Notes: generated by a model from the letters alone, not told the origin. 64,000 nucleotides of DNA from an uncultured bacterium (GCA_949291365.1 CASEVJ010000005.1:62001-126000); one strand, 5' to 3'. Shown: positions 9,030-17,965, counted from the first letter of the stretch. Translations and numbers: made by a program.

Positions 9030-9421
9030 GTGTGTATGCGGGGCTCCGGCTCCGCAGGCAAAGGCGGCACCAGGCCGGCTTTGCGGCACAGGCCGAGCAA
9101 CGCGTATTCCGCTGCGTCGGCCGTGGCCAAACTGTCGCTGCTGCGGGGGCTGAACACATAGTCCACCCCGCTTTGCATTCTTTTCCGGTTAAGTCTGAAA
9201 GCTTCGCGAAGAAGCCGCTTGACGCGGTTGCGCACAACCGCATTTCCCAGTTTCCTGGATACAACCAGCCCCATGCGTACATCTTCTTTTCCCAGTGGGG
9301 CCGGCTTCCACCACAGCACAAGGCCAAAGCCCTGTATTTTATGGCCGCTTTGTATAATACTCTTAAAATCGTTTTTAAGATGCAGACGGCGGCTCCGGGG
9401 GAAGCCCTGGGTGTTCATCAC
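9026..9421 (-). CDS. rnpA: Ribonuclease P protein component
   Basis: Protein subunit of RNase P, which trims the 5' leaders of tRNA precursors. The signature [20 protein letters not shown] contains the family RNR motif. About 130 aa, normal length. Start is either GTG at 9421 or ATG at 9418, giving almost the same protein; it lies 2-5 nt after the rpmH stop. The C-terminus overlaps yidD by 4 nt. Confidence 0.95.
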   Translation of the reverse strand: MMNTQGFPRSRRLHLKNDFKSIIQSGHKIQGFGLVLWWKPAPLGKEDVRMGLVVSRKLGNAVVRNRVKRLLREAFRLNRKRMQSGVDYVFSPRSSDSLATADAAEYALLGLCRKAGLVPPLPAEPEPRIHT

Positions 9422-9422
9422 A

Positions 9423-9569
9423 TTAGGCCTTGATTAATTCGTGGCGGCCTTTGGCTCTTCTGGCGCTGAGGACTTTGCGTCCGCCGGCGGTGGCCATGCG
9501 GGCACGAAATCCAATGTGTTTGGCTCTTTTGGCTTTGTTAGGTCTGTATGTAGGCAGCATGTCTTTCAT
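9423..9569 (-). CDS. rpmH: 50S ribosomal protein L34
   Basis: 48-codon gene. Protein [48 protein letters not shown] matches L34 (xxTYxPxxxKRxxxHGFRxRMxTxxGRxVLxxRRxKGRxxL). Start is ATG at 9569 or ATG at 9560; an in-frame TGA just upstream excludes longer forms. First gene of the rpmH-rnpA-yidD-yidC-jag transcript. Confidence 0.95.
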   Translation of the reverse strand: MKDMLPTYRPNKAKRAKHIGFRARMATAGGRKVLSARRAKGRHELIKA

Positions 9570-9874
9570 TATACGGGCGGAAGCTACAACTTTGCTTCAG
9601 GCCCGTACACTCCTGTTATTAAGTTAAATTCTCCTTTTAGCTGCGCAAGCAAGCGCAAAAAAGGACATATATATTATAACTTATCGCGGCGGCGCTGTCC
9701 AACCGCTTTTGGAAAAAATGGCCTTATTCCCCCTATCTGGCACAAACGGCCCCCACACAACACCAGCCCGCCCAAGCCGGCCCCGCCCTATACACAATTG
9801 CACCGCTCAATACGGCCCCCAAGGTGCAAATAATTCTTTTCCCTCCGCCAGTAAATATGCTACATTTAGAAAAT
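9570..9874. other. rpmH-recO divergent intergenic region
   Basis: About 305 bp without a convincing gene. It holds the rpmH leader and promoter. The recO-proximal part is C-rich and unremarkable; a TACATT about 8 nt before the recO ATG may be its -10 box. Confidence 0.5.
9673..9701 (-). promoter_or_regulatory. Promoter of the rpmH operon
   Basis: Minus strand: -35 TGGACA (9701-9696), 17-bp spacer, perfect -10 TATAAT (9678-9673). Predicted leader to rpmH is about 95 nt. Confidence 0.7.
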
Positions 9875-10591
9875 ATGATATTTACTGACCAGGGCATTGT
9901 GCTGTTCAGACAAGACTTCCGCGAAGCAGACCGCTTGATTTCTCTTTATACGCTGCAGCACGGGCGGATCAATCTGCGCCTGCCCGGGGTCAACCGCGCC
10001 AAAGGCAAGCTCAAAGCATTCAGCGAGCCCTTCTGCTGCGCCACCTACCGCATTTATGCCCGCAGCGGCAGCGTGCTGGGGACGGTGACGGGCGGAAAAA
10101 CAGAGTCTATTTTTCCCCATATACGCCAAGACTTAAAACGGATGAATTTAGCGCTTCATTTCTGCGAACTGATGATGCGCCTTACCCCGCAGCACCAGCC
10201 CAGCCCGCAAAAGTACCGTCTGTTGCTGCAGGCCTTGACGGAGCTGGAATACGCGGCCCCCACGCCCGCCTTTGCCCCGGCTTTTACCCTGCGTTTAATG
10301 GCGGCGGCCGGCTTTGGGCTTGACCATCCCGTTCTGCAGATTACCCCGCAATTTTGGAAAAGAATGCATGAAGACGCATTCTCCAGCTTGCAGTTCAGCA
10401 CGGCGGAAGAGTTGCTTTCTGTAAGCAAATGCCGGGAAGTGTGCCGGCGCTTTTTAAACCAATATGTGGCCTATCCGCTGCACACCCTCAAACCTTTTGA
10501 GCTTTCCGCGGAGGATTTGGCGGATGTTAAGCCCGCCCCGCACCCCGCAAAAGAAACCCCGGCGGCGGAGCTTGCTTTGCAGACGGCGTAA
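9875..10591 (+). CDS. recO: DNA repair protein RecO
   Basis: Mediator that helps load RecA on SSB-coated gaps in the RecFOR pathway. The N-terminal OB-fold reads MIFTDQGIVLFRQDFREADRLISLYTLQHGRINLRLPGVNRAKGKLKAFSEPF, matching the family pattern (GIVLxxxxxxExDxlvxlxTxxxGxxxxxAxGarxxkSxlxxxLxPF). The C-terminal helical part is present, but no CxxC zinc pair is visible. ATG at 9875 was chosen because RecO proteins start at this point; ATG at 9857 is possible. No clear ribosome-binding site at either. Divergent from rpmH. Confidence 0.85.
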   Translation: MIFTDQGIVLFRQDFREADRLISLYTLQHGRINLRLPGVNRAKGKLKAFSEPFCCATYRIYARSGSVLGTVTGGKTESIFPHIRQDLKRMNLALHFCELMMRLTPQHQPSPQKYRLLLQALTELEYAAPTPAFAPAFTLRLMAAAGFGLDHPVLQITPQFWKRMHEDAFSSLQFSTAEELLSVSKCREVCRRFLNQYVAYPLHTLKPFELSAEDLADVKPAPHPAKETPAAELALQTA

Positions 10592-10611
10592 TTTATTTTC
10601 TATTATCTGTA

Positions 10612-10664
10612 AGGGTCTAGATACAACTAGGCCCTAATTCCTTGTTTTTATAGGCCTAAATACT
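10612..10664 (+). promoter_or_regulatory. TRGGYC direct-repeat element upstream of the secreted protein at 10743 (regulon site 1)
   Basis: TAGGCCCTAATTCC (10628-10641) and TAGGCCTAAATAC (10651-10663) are direct repeats with an exact 23-bp period. A third, weaker copy AGGGTCTAGATAC lies 17 bp upstream (10612). The GG of the second copy is 90 bp before the ATG. Same element as at 52489, 54034 and 62893. Confidence 0.75.
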
Positions 10665-10742
10665 CTTGTTCTGAAGGTAGTTTTTTTGGGAAAATAAAAA
10701 TATCAGTACTATTGTCAGTATAAATAAAGGAGAATTCCACTT

Positions 10743-11399
10743 ATGGACACACGAATTAAAAGCGGCAAATTATGGCTGGCTACTTTTATGTTAATCTGTT
10801 TTGCTTCGGTTAATCTATTTGCCCAGAATTATGGGCATTACAAATATGTTTCCCCTTCCAAATATGATTTTCAGCAGGCCATTGTCTCGGCCACTTTCAA
10901 CACATGGAACGACTTGAAATTGTTGGTTCGCGGGGAATACGACCATACGCAGGAAGCTTTTGCCCGGGCTGCTAGAGAAATGACAAAAGCGGTCAACCAA
11001 AATCCGGCGGCTTTTTTCAACCTGACCCAGCAAGCCACTTCCAGCCAAAATACGGAAAAACTTTCCGCCAAAGAAAAACTGGCCAAAGAAGTGGAAGCAC
11101 AAAACTTGCTGGCTGTTCAAAAGGCCATTTTGCTCACCCGCTACAACAGCTTGCAACAGCAAATTCAAAACAACCATGAAATTTTCCCGGGGTATGTGCT
11201 GGCCGGAAAAACGAACCTGGCTTCCCTCTCCGACAGAACGATAGCTGTTTTGCTGAACCTTTTTCACGGTACAGACAGCAGCAACACCTTGTCTTTCCGC
11301 TTTGAAAAACAAGACGACAACATCTTGATTTTTGTAGATGACACCACCCAGGTAACCGTCGTTCCGAAAACCAGACAGCTCTTTATTGAAGAACGCTAA
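10743..11399 (+). CDS. Small secreted protein of unknown function (member of the TRGGYC regulon)
   Basis: 218 aa. Signal peptide: residues 1-28 (TRIKSGKLWLATFMLICFASVNLFAQ, cleavage after AQ), so periplasmic or exported. The mature part is mostly helical, with a Lys/Glu-rich stretch KLSAKEKLAKEVEAQNLLAVQKAILL and a C-terminal beta-rich segment (LSFRFEKQDDNILIFVDDTTQVTVVPKTRQLFIEER). No Cys in the mature chain and no family that I recognise. SD AGGAG precedes the ATG. The upstream 150 bp is AT-rich and carries the 23-bp direct repeat; a terminator follows directly, so it is monocistronic. Confidence 0.8.
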   Translation: MDTRIKSGKLWLATFMLICFASVNLFAQNYGHYKYVSPSKYDFQQAIVSATFNTWNDLKLLVRGEYDHTQEAFARAAREMTKAVNQNPAAFFNLTQQATSSQNTEKLSAKEKLAKEVEAQNLLAVQKAILLTRYNSLQQQIQNNHEIFPGYVLAGKTNLASLSDRTIAVLLNLFHGTDSSNTLSFRFEKQDDNILIFVDDTTQVTVVPKTRQLFIEER

Positions 11400-11415
11400 T
11401 ACGGAACTTATGTTA

Positions 11416-11442
11416 AAACCCCAGGCCACGGTCTGGGGTTTT
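11416..11442 (+). terminator. Intrinsic terminator after the secreted protein
   Basis: AAAACCCCAG / CTGGGGTTTT stem followed by GTTTTG. Confidence 0.75.
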
Positions 11443-11579
11443 GTTTTGTCCGGATATAAAATAAGAAATGTTTCGGCTAAAAATATTTGGGGTATTTCAG
11501 ATACACACGCCCCAGCCAATGTCCATGTTGCTCACCCGCCGGCAATAACGCCCGCCCGTCACGCCTCTGCCGCCCTTGC

Positions 11580-12236
11580 CTAGGCCAACAGCTCGTCCAT
11601 ATCCGGCTGCATGTCACACAAAGATTTGTAAATCCGGAACGCATTGGCGCGCACAAAAGAATTGGGCTGTTTCAAATCCGGCACTACCACCGTGCGCATT
11701 CCCGCCGATATAGCCGCCGTAGCGCCGGCGACGGAATCTTCTATAGCCAGGCATTGACTGACATCGGCGCCCAGGTTTTGGGCCACACGCAAATACACTT
11801 CCGGGTCGGGTTTGGGGTTGCCTACATGGTCGGAGGTAACCACCGTGGCAAAATATTGTGCAATGTTGGCCTTTGCCAATAGTTTTTCCACCCAGCGGCT
11901 GACGTTGGAGGTAGCCACCCCCATAGTAAGCCCCCGGCTGCGGAAATAGTCCAGCGTTTCCCGTGCGCAGGGCTTCATGGGAATAGGGTGGTGTTCCATG
12001 TATTTTTCAAAATTGCGCCCGCATTGCTCGTACAGCTGCACCACGTCCACATCTCTTCCAAAATAACTTTTCATCAGTTTGGAAGAATCTTCCACGCTCA
12101 TACCGATACAGCTTTCAAACAGTTCAAACGTAAATTTCAGCCCCATCGGCTCGGCCGCTTGCTGGTAACATTTAAAGTAAATCGGCTCGGTGCTGAAAAG
12201 CGTACCGTCCATATCAAAGATAACACTGGTAATCAT
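11580..12236 (-). CDS. HAD-superfamily hydrolase, beta-phosphoglucomutase-like
   Basis: 218 aa. HAD motif I VIFDMDGTLFSTE with both catalytic Asp residues, motif II VATSN, motif III Lys in NPKPDPEVYL, and motif IV AIEDSVAGATAAISAGM. A helical cap sits between motif I and II (subfamily IA variant 3). Such enzymes dephosphorylate sugar phosphates or isomerise beta-phosphoglucose; the substrate cannot be told from sequence. Stand-alone gene convergent with the secreted protein upstream. Confidence 0.88.
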   Translation of the reverse strand: MITSVIFDMDGTLFSTEPIYFKCYQQAAEPMGLKFTFELFESCIGMSVEDSSKLMKSYFGRDVDVVQLYEQCGRNFEKYMEHHPIPMKPCARETLDYFRSRGLTMGVATSNVSRWVEKLLAKANIAQYFATVVTSDHVGNPKPDPEVYLRVAQNLGADVSQCLAIEDSVAGATAAISAGMRTVVVPDLKQPNSFVRANAFRIYKSLCDMQPDMDELLA

Positions 12237-12311
12237 AATGGATATATCTCTCTTTTTGGGCTTGCTGCTTCCGCCCGTACGATAAATACGGCAACAGGCG
12301 GATAATTTATT

Positions 12312-12464
12312 TCAACGGATTTCCCATTTGCTGCAGCACACCAGCGGGGCCCCGTCCAAGCGCATATACACTCCCCAGACCGGCTGTTCCACACCGTGCT
12401 GCAAGCCGGCGGCCTTTTGTGTATTATAACAGTTTTCCTCTTCCGCCGCCGAATAAAAAAACAT
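12312..12464 (-). CDS. Possible 50-residue ORF in the HAD-glyQ gap (tentative)
   Basis: ATG at 12464 to TGA at 12312 encodes about 50 aa ending PVWGVYMRLDGAPLVCCSKWEIR. A GGAGG lies too far upstream (about 19 nt) to be a good ribosome-binding site. No family recognised; an open frame of this length occurs by chance at this G+C. Reported because the surrounding 336-bp gap has nothing else. Confidence 0.18.
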   Translation of the reverse strand: MFFYSAAEEENCYNTQKAAGLQHGVEQPVWGVYMRLDGAPLVCCSKWEIR

Positions 12465-12557
12465 TACCGGAATAATATTTCCACCTCCGGGCCCATAAAG
12501 CCGCTGGCCCCTTCTCTTTGGCGCGGGGCCATACAGCGCGCCGCGCGGCGGATTTTA

Positions 12558-12573
12558 TATAATATAGTTACCT
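12558..12573 (+). promoter_or_regulatory. glyQ -10 region close to the start codon
   Basis: TATAAT (12558-12563) is followed by 10 nt and then ATG 12574; TATAGT (12563-12568) leaves 5 nt. The leader would be zero to a few nucleotides, with no Shine-Dalgarno. No T-box structure can be fitted here. Confidence 0.45.
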
Positions 12574-13461
12574 ATGAGATACGGAAAAAATTTTCAGGAT
12601 ATTATTTCCTCTTTAAATGAATACTGGAAAAAACAGGGCTGCATTCTCGTACAGCCCTACGACATGGAAAAAGGCGCGGGCACCTTTAACCCCGCCACCG
12701 TGCTTGGGGCACTGACCAAGACCCCTGTCAACCGCGCATACGTAGAGCCCTGCCGCCGCCCTGCCGACGGCCGCTACGGCGAAAACCCCAACCGCCTGGG
12801 CAAATATTACCAATATCAGGTCATCATGAAACCCGCCCCGGCCAATATTCAGGAAATCTATTTAAACTCTTTAAAAGCCATTGGGCTTGACCCCAAAGAG
12901 CACGACGTACGTTTTATTGAGGACGACTGGCAGTCCCCCACTTTGGGCGCCAGCGGCGTGGGCTGGGAAATTTGGCTTGACGGCATGGAAATCACGCAGT
13001 TCACCTATTTCCAAAATATGGCCGGATACTCGTTAAACCCCATTACGGTAGAAATTACCTACGGGTTAGAACGCATTGCCATGTACTGCCAAAAGGTGGA
13101 CAATGTTTTTGATATCCGATGGAACGACACCGTCACCTACCGCGACGTACACCACGAAGGGGAGCGGCAGTTTTCCCACTATTATTTTGAAGAGTCCAAC
13201 GTGGAGCGTTTGCGCCGCGATATTGAAGAAAACGAAGCCGAATGCCACGCCCTGTGTAAAAAAGGGCTCTACCTGCCCGCCTACGAATGCGCCATGCGCG
13301 TATCACACCTGTTTAACATGCTGGAAGCACGCGGTGCCATTTCCGTATCCGACCGCACCAATATCATTACCAAAATCCGCAACCTGGCCAAGGCCTGCGC
13401 CAAAGTGTATGTGGAAAGCGTAGAACCCAAAGAAGAAAAGAAAGAGGAGGCCGCCCAATGA
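12574..13461 (+). CDS. glyQ: Glycyl-tRNA synthetase alpha subunit
   Basis: Catalytic subunit of the bacterial alpha2/beta2 glycyl-tRNA synthetase. 295 aa. Family blocks: [118 protein letters not shown] short acidic/basic tail ([12 protein letters not shown]) extends the C-terminus. Its stop overlaps the glyS start by 4 nt, coupling 1:1 synthesis. Confidence 0.97.
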   Translation: MRYGKNFQDIISSLNEYWKKQGCILVQPYDMEKGAGTFNPATVLGALTKTPVNRAYVEPCRRPADGRYGENPNRLGKYYQYQVIMKPAPANIQEIYLNSLKAIGLDPKEHDVRFIEDDWQSPTLGASGVGWEIWLDGMEITQFTYFQNMAGYSLNPITVEITYGLERIAMYCQKVDNVFDIRWNDTVTYRDVHHEGERQFSHYYFEESNVERLRRDIEENEAECHALCKKGLYLPAYECAMRVSHLFNMLEARGAISVSDRTNIITKIRNLAKACAKVYVESVEPKEEKKEEAAQ

Positions 13462-15536
13462 ACGCGTTTTTGGAAATCGGCTGCGAACACTTGCCGTCCC
13501 GTTTTGTAAAACCCGCTTTAGACCAGATAGAAACGCTGGCCAAACGCCTGCTGGAAGAACACCGCATTGGCTATGAGCACTTGGAAAGCTTTGGCACCTA
13601 CCGCCGGCTGTGCCTGATTGTGGAAGGCATTGCTGACAGAGCCGCCGACGTGCAAAAAGAAGTCAAAGGCCCCCCCGCCAAACTGCTTAAAGACGCCCAA
13701 GGCAACTTTACTCCCCAGAGTGCAGGGTTCGCCCAGAAAAATGGGATTGCCCCCCAGCAGCTGGTCATTAAAGAAACCGAAAAAGGCCCCTTTATTTTTG
13801 CCGATTTGCACATCAAAGGCGAAAAGACGGCCCAGCTTTTGCCGCAGATTTTCACCCAAATCATTACCAGCATGGAATTTGCCAAAAATATGGTGTGGGA
13901 AGAAAGCGGCCTCAAATGGGGCCGCCCGATACGCAGCTTAATCGGGCTGTACGGCAGCAAAATTGTGCCGTTTGAAATTGCCGGCGTTAAATCCAACCGC
14001 TACACCTATCCCATTACCTCTTTTGGACGCAAACCTATCCGCGTGGAAAAGGCCGACAAAGAGTATTATGTAGAGCTGTTAAAATCCCAGCCGCAGCCCA
14101 TTTTGGTACTGCCGCAGCAGCGGCGCGAAGCGCTGATTCGCGGGGTGATGAACGAAGCCAAAGCCCGCGGCTATTACGCCGATTTAGACCAAAACCTGGT
14201 GGAAGAAACCGTCTATTTTACCGAACACCCGGTGGCGGTGGGCGGCGACTTTGATTTAAAATTCTTAACCTTGCCCAAAGAACTGATTACCACCGTGTTT
14301 AAAACACAGCTGAAAATGTTCCCGGTGGTGGATGGCAGGAACGACATTGAGCCCTATTTTGTGGCCGTGCGCGACGGAATATCTGCCAACCAAACCGAAG
14401 TGCGCGACGGATTTAAAAAAGTAATGTCGGCCCGGCTTTCCGACGCTGTTTTCTTTTATGAAAACGACAAAAAAGAAGGGCTGGATTATTTTAAAAACAA
14501 ATTGGCCGAGCGTACCTTTGTGGAAGGGCTGGGCAATTTGCTGCAAAAATCCGACCGCACGCGGGAGCTGGCCATGTGGCTGTGCGACCGCCTGGGACAG
14601 GACGCTATCAAAGACAGTGTCACCTATGCCGCCGGCTACGCTTATGCCGATTTAGCCAGCTCGGTGGTTTATGAATTTCCGGAATTGCAGGGCTATATGG
14701 GCGGCCGCTATGCCGAGCTGGAAGGCCACCCCGAGGAAGGGCAAGCCATGGCGCAGTTTTACTGGCCGCTTTCGTCCAATTCCGAATTGCCGGACACGCT
14801 GACGGGCTCCCTTGTTTCTTTAGCCGGCAAAATGGACACTTTGGCGGGCAATTTCCTTATCGGGCAAATCCCGACCGGGAGTGAAGACCCCTTTGCCCTG
14901 CGCCGTCAGGCGTTTGGAGCGGTGCGCATTCTGCTGGAAAACGACCTGAAAGTATCCCTGCAGGAACTTGTCCAAAAGGCCTTTTCCCTCTACCACGGCA
15001 AAGATACGCAGCAGGCGGAAGCGGAACTGAAAAATTTCCTCTTCCAGCGTTTGGCTTTGATTATGCAGCAACGCGGCCATCAGCCCGGCAGCGTAGAAGC
15101 GGTCAATCAGTGGTACAGTCTGCCGCTGGCTGATGTAGAAACGCTGGTAAACGTCTTGGAAGAAAACCGCGAAAGCGAAACGTTTAAAGCCGCCGCGCAA
15201 GCCGCCAAACGCGTGTGCAATATCCTCAAAAAAACAACGCCGTCCAGCGCAGACGTGCAGGCCTCCCTGCTGCAGCTGCCGGCGGAAAAAGAACTGTTTG
15301 CCACCGTTTGCCGGGCCCAAGAAGAGCTTGCCGCCCTGGCAGCGTCTGCCGGCACGGCCTCTTACTATCAGCAATTCCTGCACCTCTGCGCCGGTTTTGC
15401 GGCACCGCTGGCCCAATTTTTCACTGATGTTATGGTGAACGTGGACGACGCCGCCCTACGCAACAACCGTTTGGCCTTATTGGCGCGCGTGCGCACGGTA
15501 TTAACAGAAGGCGCCGCAGACATTACCAAGCTGTAA
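13458..15536 (+). CDS. glyS: Glycyl-tRNA synthetase beta subunit
   Basis: tRNA-binding subunit of the alpha2/beta2 enzyme. 692 aa, normal length. It begins [21 protein letters not shown] (family MxxLLxEIGxEELPaxxxxpAl) and contains [24 protein letters not shown] and the metal-dependent HD-like region [36 protein letters not shown]. The C-terminal anticodon-binding DALR-like part ends [35 protein letters not shown] overlap with glyQ. Confidence 0.97.
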   Translation: MNAFLEIGCEHLPSRFVKPALDQIETLAKRLLEEHRIGYEHLESFGTYRRLCLIVEGIADRAADVQKEVKGPPAKLLKDAQGNFTPQSAGFAQKNGIAPQQLVIKETEKGPFIFADLHIKGEKTAQLLPQIFTQIITSMEFAKNMVWEESGLKWGRPIRSLIGLYGSKIVPFEIAGVKSNRYTYPITSFGRKPIRVEKADKEYYVELLKSQPQPILVLPQQRREALIRGVMNEAKARGYYADLDQNLVEETVYFTEHPVAVGGDFDLKFLTLPKELITTVFKTQLKMFPVVDGRNDIEPYFVAVRDGISANQTEVRDGFKKVMSARLSDAVFFYENDKKEGLDYFKNKLAERTFVEGLGNLLQKSDRTRELAMWLCDRLGQDAIKDSVTYAAGYAYADLASSVVYEFPELQGYMGGRYAELEGHPEEGQAMAQFYWPLSSNSELPDTLTGSLVSLAGKMDTLAGNFLIGQIPTGSEDPFALRRQAFGAVRILLENDLKVSLQELVQKAFSLYHGKDTQQAEAELKNFLFQRLALIMQQRGHQPGSVEAVNQWYSLPLADVETLVNVLEENRESETFKAAAQAAKRVCNILKKTTPSSADVQASLLQLPAEKELFATVCRAQEELAALAASAGTASYYQQFLHLCAGFAAPLAQFFTDVMVNVDDAALRNNRLALLARVRTVLTEGAADITKL

Positions 15537-15550
15537 TTTTGCCTAAAAAA

Positions 15551-15586
15551 GCACACCCCCGCCTACTTATAGCGGGGGTGTTTTTT
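15551..15586 (+). terminator. Intrinsic terminator of glyQS
   Basis: ACACCCCCGC / GCGGGGGTGT 10-bp stem with a TTTTTT tail, 15 bp after the glyS stop. Confidence 0.85.
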
Positions 15587-15626
15587 GTGGCTGGGCCAAA
15601 CAGCAAATCCCCGCCGCAAAGCCCGC

Positions 15627-15776
15627 TTCCGAAACGAAAAACAACAAGCACATTTCTCTTTTGTTAAAAGCAATCCCGTTCCCGAAACGAAAAGAGACAA
15701 GTAGATTTCTCTTTTGTAATAACGAACCAGCGCCCGAAACGAAAAACAATAAGCCCATTTCTCATTTGTTATAACG
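15627..15776. repeat. Three tandem 52-53 bp imperfect repeats (family A)
   Basis: Copies begin at about 15629, 15682 and 15734 with the shared head CCGAAACGAAAA and the shared middle ATTTCTCTTTTGT. Spacing is 53 and 52 bp. They lie between the glyS terminator and the ncRNA promoter. The head resembles the one in the pair at 22805, also just after a terminator. Confidence 0.75.
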
Positions 15777-15867
15777 ACCCCGCCGCAATATGCGCCCGGA
15801 GCGGGCAAAACAACCAGCATATTCCCTGCCTCCCGGCCCCAATTTAAACGGGGCTTAAAAAACCCCC

Positions 15868-15895
15868 TTGACAAAACAACAAACGGGCTTATAAT
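15868..15895 (+). promoter_or_regulatory. Consensus promoter of the unidentified RNA
   Basis: Perfect -35 TTGACA (15868-15873), 16-bp spacer, perfect -10 TATAAT (15890-15895). This is the strongest sigma70-type promoter in the window. Confidence 0.85.
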
Positions 15896-15901
15896 ACTAG
15901 T

Positions 15902-16270
15902 GAAGACAGTCCCAGGTTGGGTGCGTGGGCATTGGCAACTGCAAAGGAAGGAAAGCGGGTAGGAAAGCGGACTGACCGGATGCAGGGTTGCAGCAACGAG
16001 CGGATGTGAGAGCCGCTGCTGCAGAGCGTATAAGCAAGACGTTACCGCGGGTGCTTGGCGGGGAAGTATATGTAGCAACGCAGAGCCAGCGGTAGGGTAG
16101 TGTGAAAGCGCAGAGGCGTTTCGCGGAGGTTGATGTAATTGGTTCGGCCTAGCGGAGCGTGTGGTTGCCGGACGGGCCCGAGTGTTAAGTCGCCCGGCCT
16201 GACTTAAAAAGGAAGAGTGAATGAAAGAGTCGACGTGAACCCCCCGATGCAGATATCGGGGGGTCTTTTA
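15902..16270 (+). ncRNA. Unidentified structured non-coding RNA, about 370 nt
   Basis: It begins 6-7 nt after a perfect -10 box and ends in a CCCCCCGAT/ATCGGGGGG terminator. G+C-rich and purine-rich; the plus strand has no SD-preceded ORF. Visible local helices: CCCA/TGGG near the 5' end, a two-tier hairpin GCAGC-AGCGG / CCGCT-GCTGC at about 15990-16022, and CGGGC / GCCCG at about 16173-16195. The size fits RNase P RNA or tmRNA. However, the RNase P core (GAGGAAAGTCC, ACAGAA) and the tmRNA ends (a 3' TTCGAxTC with CCA) are not present. The SRP core GGAAGGAAGCAGC and a 6S-like closing stem are also absent. Identity open; a divergent rnpB is the most conservative guess. Confidence 0.7.
16238..16270 (+). 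terminator. Terminator of the unidentified RNA
   Basis: CCCCCCGAT / ATCGGGGGG 9-bp stem with a 6-nt loop, then TCTTTTA. Confidence 0.85.
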
Positions 16271-16411
16271 TGCGTAAAAATGCCCGCCTGATTATAGCCC
16301 TTTCTCTGCTTATTTCGGCATATAACTTCGTCGGTATAGCGGTTGTTTTTTTGAAACCGCGTTCCATGCGCTGGCCCCGGTTGCTCCCATACCGCATTTT
16401 ATTAATAAATA

Positions 16412-16445
16412 CAAAGGCCGCCCCCGAACAACAGGTGCGGCCAAC
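16412..16445 (-). terminator. Probable nadE terminator
   Basis: GGCCGC / GCGGCC stem with a long loop, followed on the minus strand by TTTGTATTTATT; about 20 bp beyond the nadE stop. Confidence 0.55.
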
Positions 16446-16462
16446 AGTAAAACAGCGATGCC

Positions 16463-17965
16463 CTAGGGCCTAATTTTTTTGGCAATAGGCCGCAGGCGTT
16501 CCCCCAGCACAAAGCGGCTGGTCTGTGTAGCAGGCGGGCATTGGCGGCGTTTAAAATCCACCGCGTCAATCCGTGCCAGCACGTCTGTCACAACGGCTTT
16601 GGCTATTTTGTATTTTTTGACGATATCGGCCGCCGGCAGCTGCTCTTCCCAGTAAGCGCGGATAATTTTATCCAGCACCGGATACGGGGGCAAGCTGTCT
16701 TGGTCGGTTTGTCCGGTGGCCAGTTCCGCCGTAGGAGCGCGGTCAATAATCCCATGAGGAATAATTTCTTGTTCTTTGTTAATATACCGGGCCAGTTTGT
16801 ACAAATCCGTCTTGTACACATCTCCCAGCGGCATCAGCCCGCCGCAAGTATCCCCATAGAGGGTGCAGTAGCCCACAGCGGCTTCGCTTTTGTTGCCGGT
16901 GGAAAGCACCATGGCGTCCAACTCGGCAGAGAGGGTCATCAAAATAACCGCGCGCAGACGGGCTTGCAAATTCTGCTCCGTCAAATCTTTCGGGTGGGAA
17001 GAAATATGCAGCACGCCGGATTTGACCGCTTCAAACGCCGGGCCTATGGGGATACGCTCGTGGTTGATTTTCAAATTTTTCGCCAGCTGTTCAGCCAGCT
17101 GTTTGCTCATTTGGCTGGTATAACGGAACGGCAGACCCACCGCAAACACACTCTCCCCTCCCAGCGCCCGGGCGGCCAACACCGCCACCACGGCAGAATC
17201 CAGCCCGCCGGAAAGCCCCAGCACCACTTTATCCATACCGCATTTGTTCACCTGGTCTTTAATGGAGAAGGACAACGCCTCCAACAGCTCCTGCATTTCA
17301 TCATATTTAAATGCGTAGGGCTGTGTCCGCTCTTCGGGCTGCCAAATAAAAGACTGTTCTTTAAACGGCGCACTGACAAAAGTATATTCCCCTTTGCGGT
17401 TAAGCGACGCGCACACCCCGTCAAACACCAATCCGTCTCCCCCTCCAAGCAAGTTTAAAGAAAGCAGCGGGGCGGAGGCCTTTTTGGCGGCTTTTTTCAA
17501 GCTTTCAATGCGCGCTGGCGTTTCGCCGCGGCGGTAGGGCACGGCGCAAGGGTTAAGCACCACGTCCGCATCGGCAAAATTTTTATACTGGGCCATGTCT
17601 CCGGGACAAATTTGCAGTGTATGCCCTTTAAACTCCACCGTTTCACAATCAAAAAATTTAGTAATTTTTCCTTTATAAATAAAAGCAAAGGCGCTGGCGG
17701 GCTCTTTGTCAAAATAGTCCACATAGCCCAGCACACAAGCCACATCTTTTGTGTGTTTGGCAATTTCTTTCAGCGCGTCCAAGTTTTGTTTAATAAGCCG
17801 TTTATCTTCAAACAGGTCGTAGAGCGGGCACCCCGTCAAAGCCGCTTCCGGCAAAAGTACTAAATCCGCCTGTGCGGCAGCCGTTTTAAGCAAACGGACA
17901 ATATTTTCCGCATTGGCGGCAATATCCGCCGCACGCGGATTAAAAGAAGTAGCATATATTTTCAT
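16463..17965 (-). CDS. nadE: Glutamine-dependent NAD+ synthetase
   Basis: Amidates deamido-NAD+ to NAD+ using ammonia from glutamine. N-terminal nitrilase-type glutaminase (1-240): catalytic Glu in LLPEAALTG, Lys in YKGKITKF, Cys in LQICPGD. C-terminal ATP-pyrophosphatase/synthetase domain (about 240-500) has the P-loop VLGLSGGLDSAVVAVLA, then STGNKSEAAVGYCTLYGD and CGGLMPLGDVYKTDLYKLARY. At 500 aa it is shorter than the usual 540-650. The nitrilase block after the Cys reads NPCAVPYRRGE where most family members have N-A-S-P-Y. TACAAT sits exactly 6 nt before ATG 17965, so the mRNA is probably leaderless. Confidence 0.94.
   Translation of the reverse strand: MKIYATSFNPRAADIAANAENIVRLLKTAAAQADLVLLPEAALTGCPLYDLFEDKRLIKQNLDALKEIAKHTKDVACVLGYVDYFDKEPASAFAFIYKGKITKFFDCETVEFKGHTLQICPGDMAQYKNFADADVVLNPCAVPYRRGETPARIESLKKAAKKASAPLLSLNLLGGGDGLVFDGVCASLNRKGEYTFVSAPFKEQSFIWQPEERTQPYAFKYDEMQELLEALSFSIKDQVNKCGMDKVVLGLSGGLDSAVVAVLAARALGGESVFAVGLPFRYTSQMSKQLAEQLAKNLKINHERIPIGPAFEAVKSGVLHISSHPKDLTEQNLQARLRAVILMTLSAELDAMVLSTGNKSEAAVGYCTLYGDTCGGLMPLGDVYKTDLYKLARYINKEQEIIPHGIIDRAPTAELATGQTDQDSLPPYPVLDKIIRAYWEEQLPAADIVKKYKIAKAVVTDVLARIDAVDFKRRQCPPATQTSRFVLGERLRPIAKKIRP

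Noticed and set aside
15627..15776. Possible CRISPR array
   Set aside because: Only three imperfect copies, the whole 52-bp unit is repeated rather than short repeats with unique spacers, and there are no cas genes.
15563..16078. Minus-strand ORF of 171 codons over the repeats and RNA
   Set aside because: No ribosome-binding site, runs through the glyS terminator and against the strong plus-strand promoter; the peptide is repeat-driven.
15902..16270. Group II intron or IscB-type guide RNA
   Set aside because: No domain V hairpin, reverse transcriptase or nuclease gene beside it; only short chance matches.
16461..16492. TRGGYC-like pair at the nadE 3' end
   Set aside because: Inside coding sequence with 21-bp spacing and no downstream gene on that strand.
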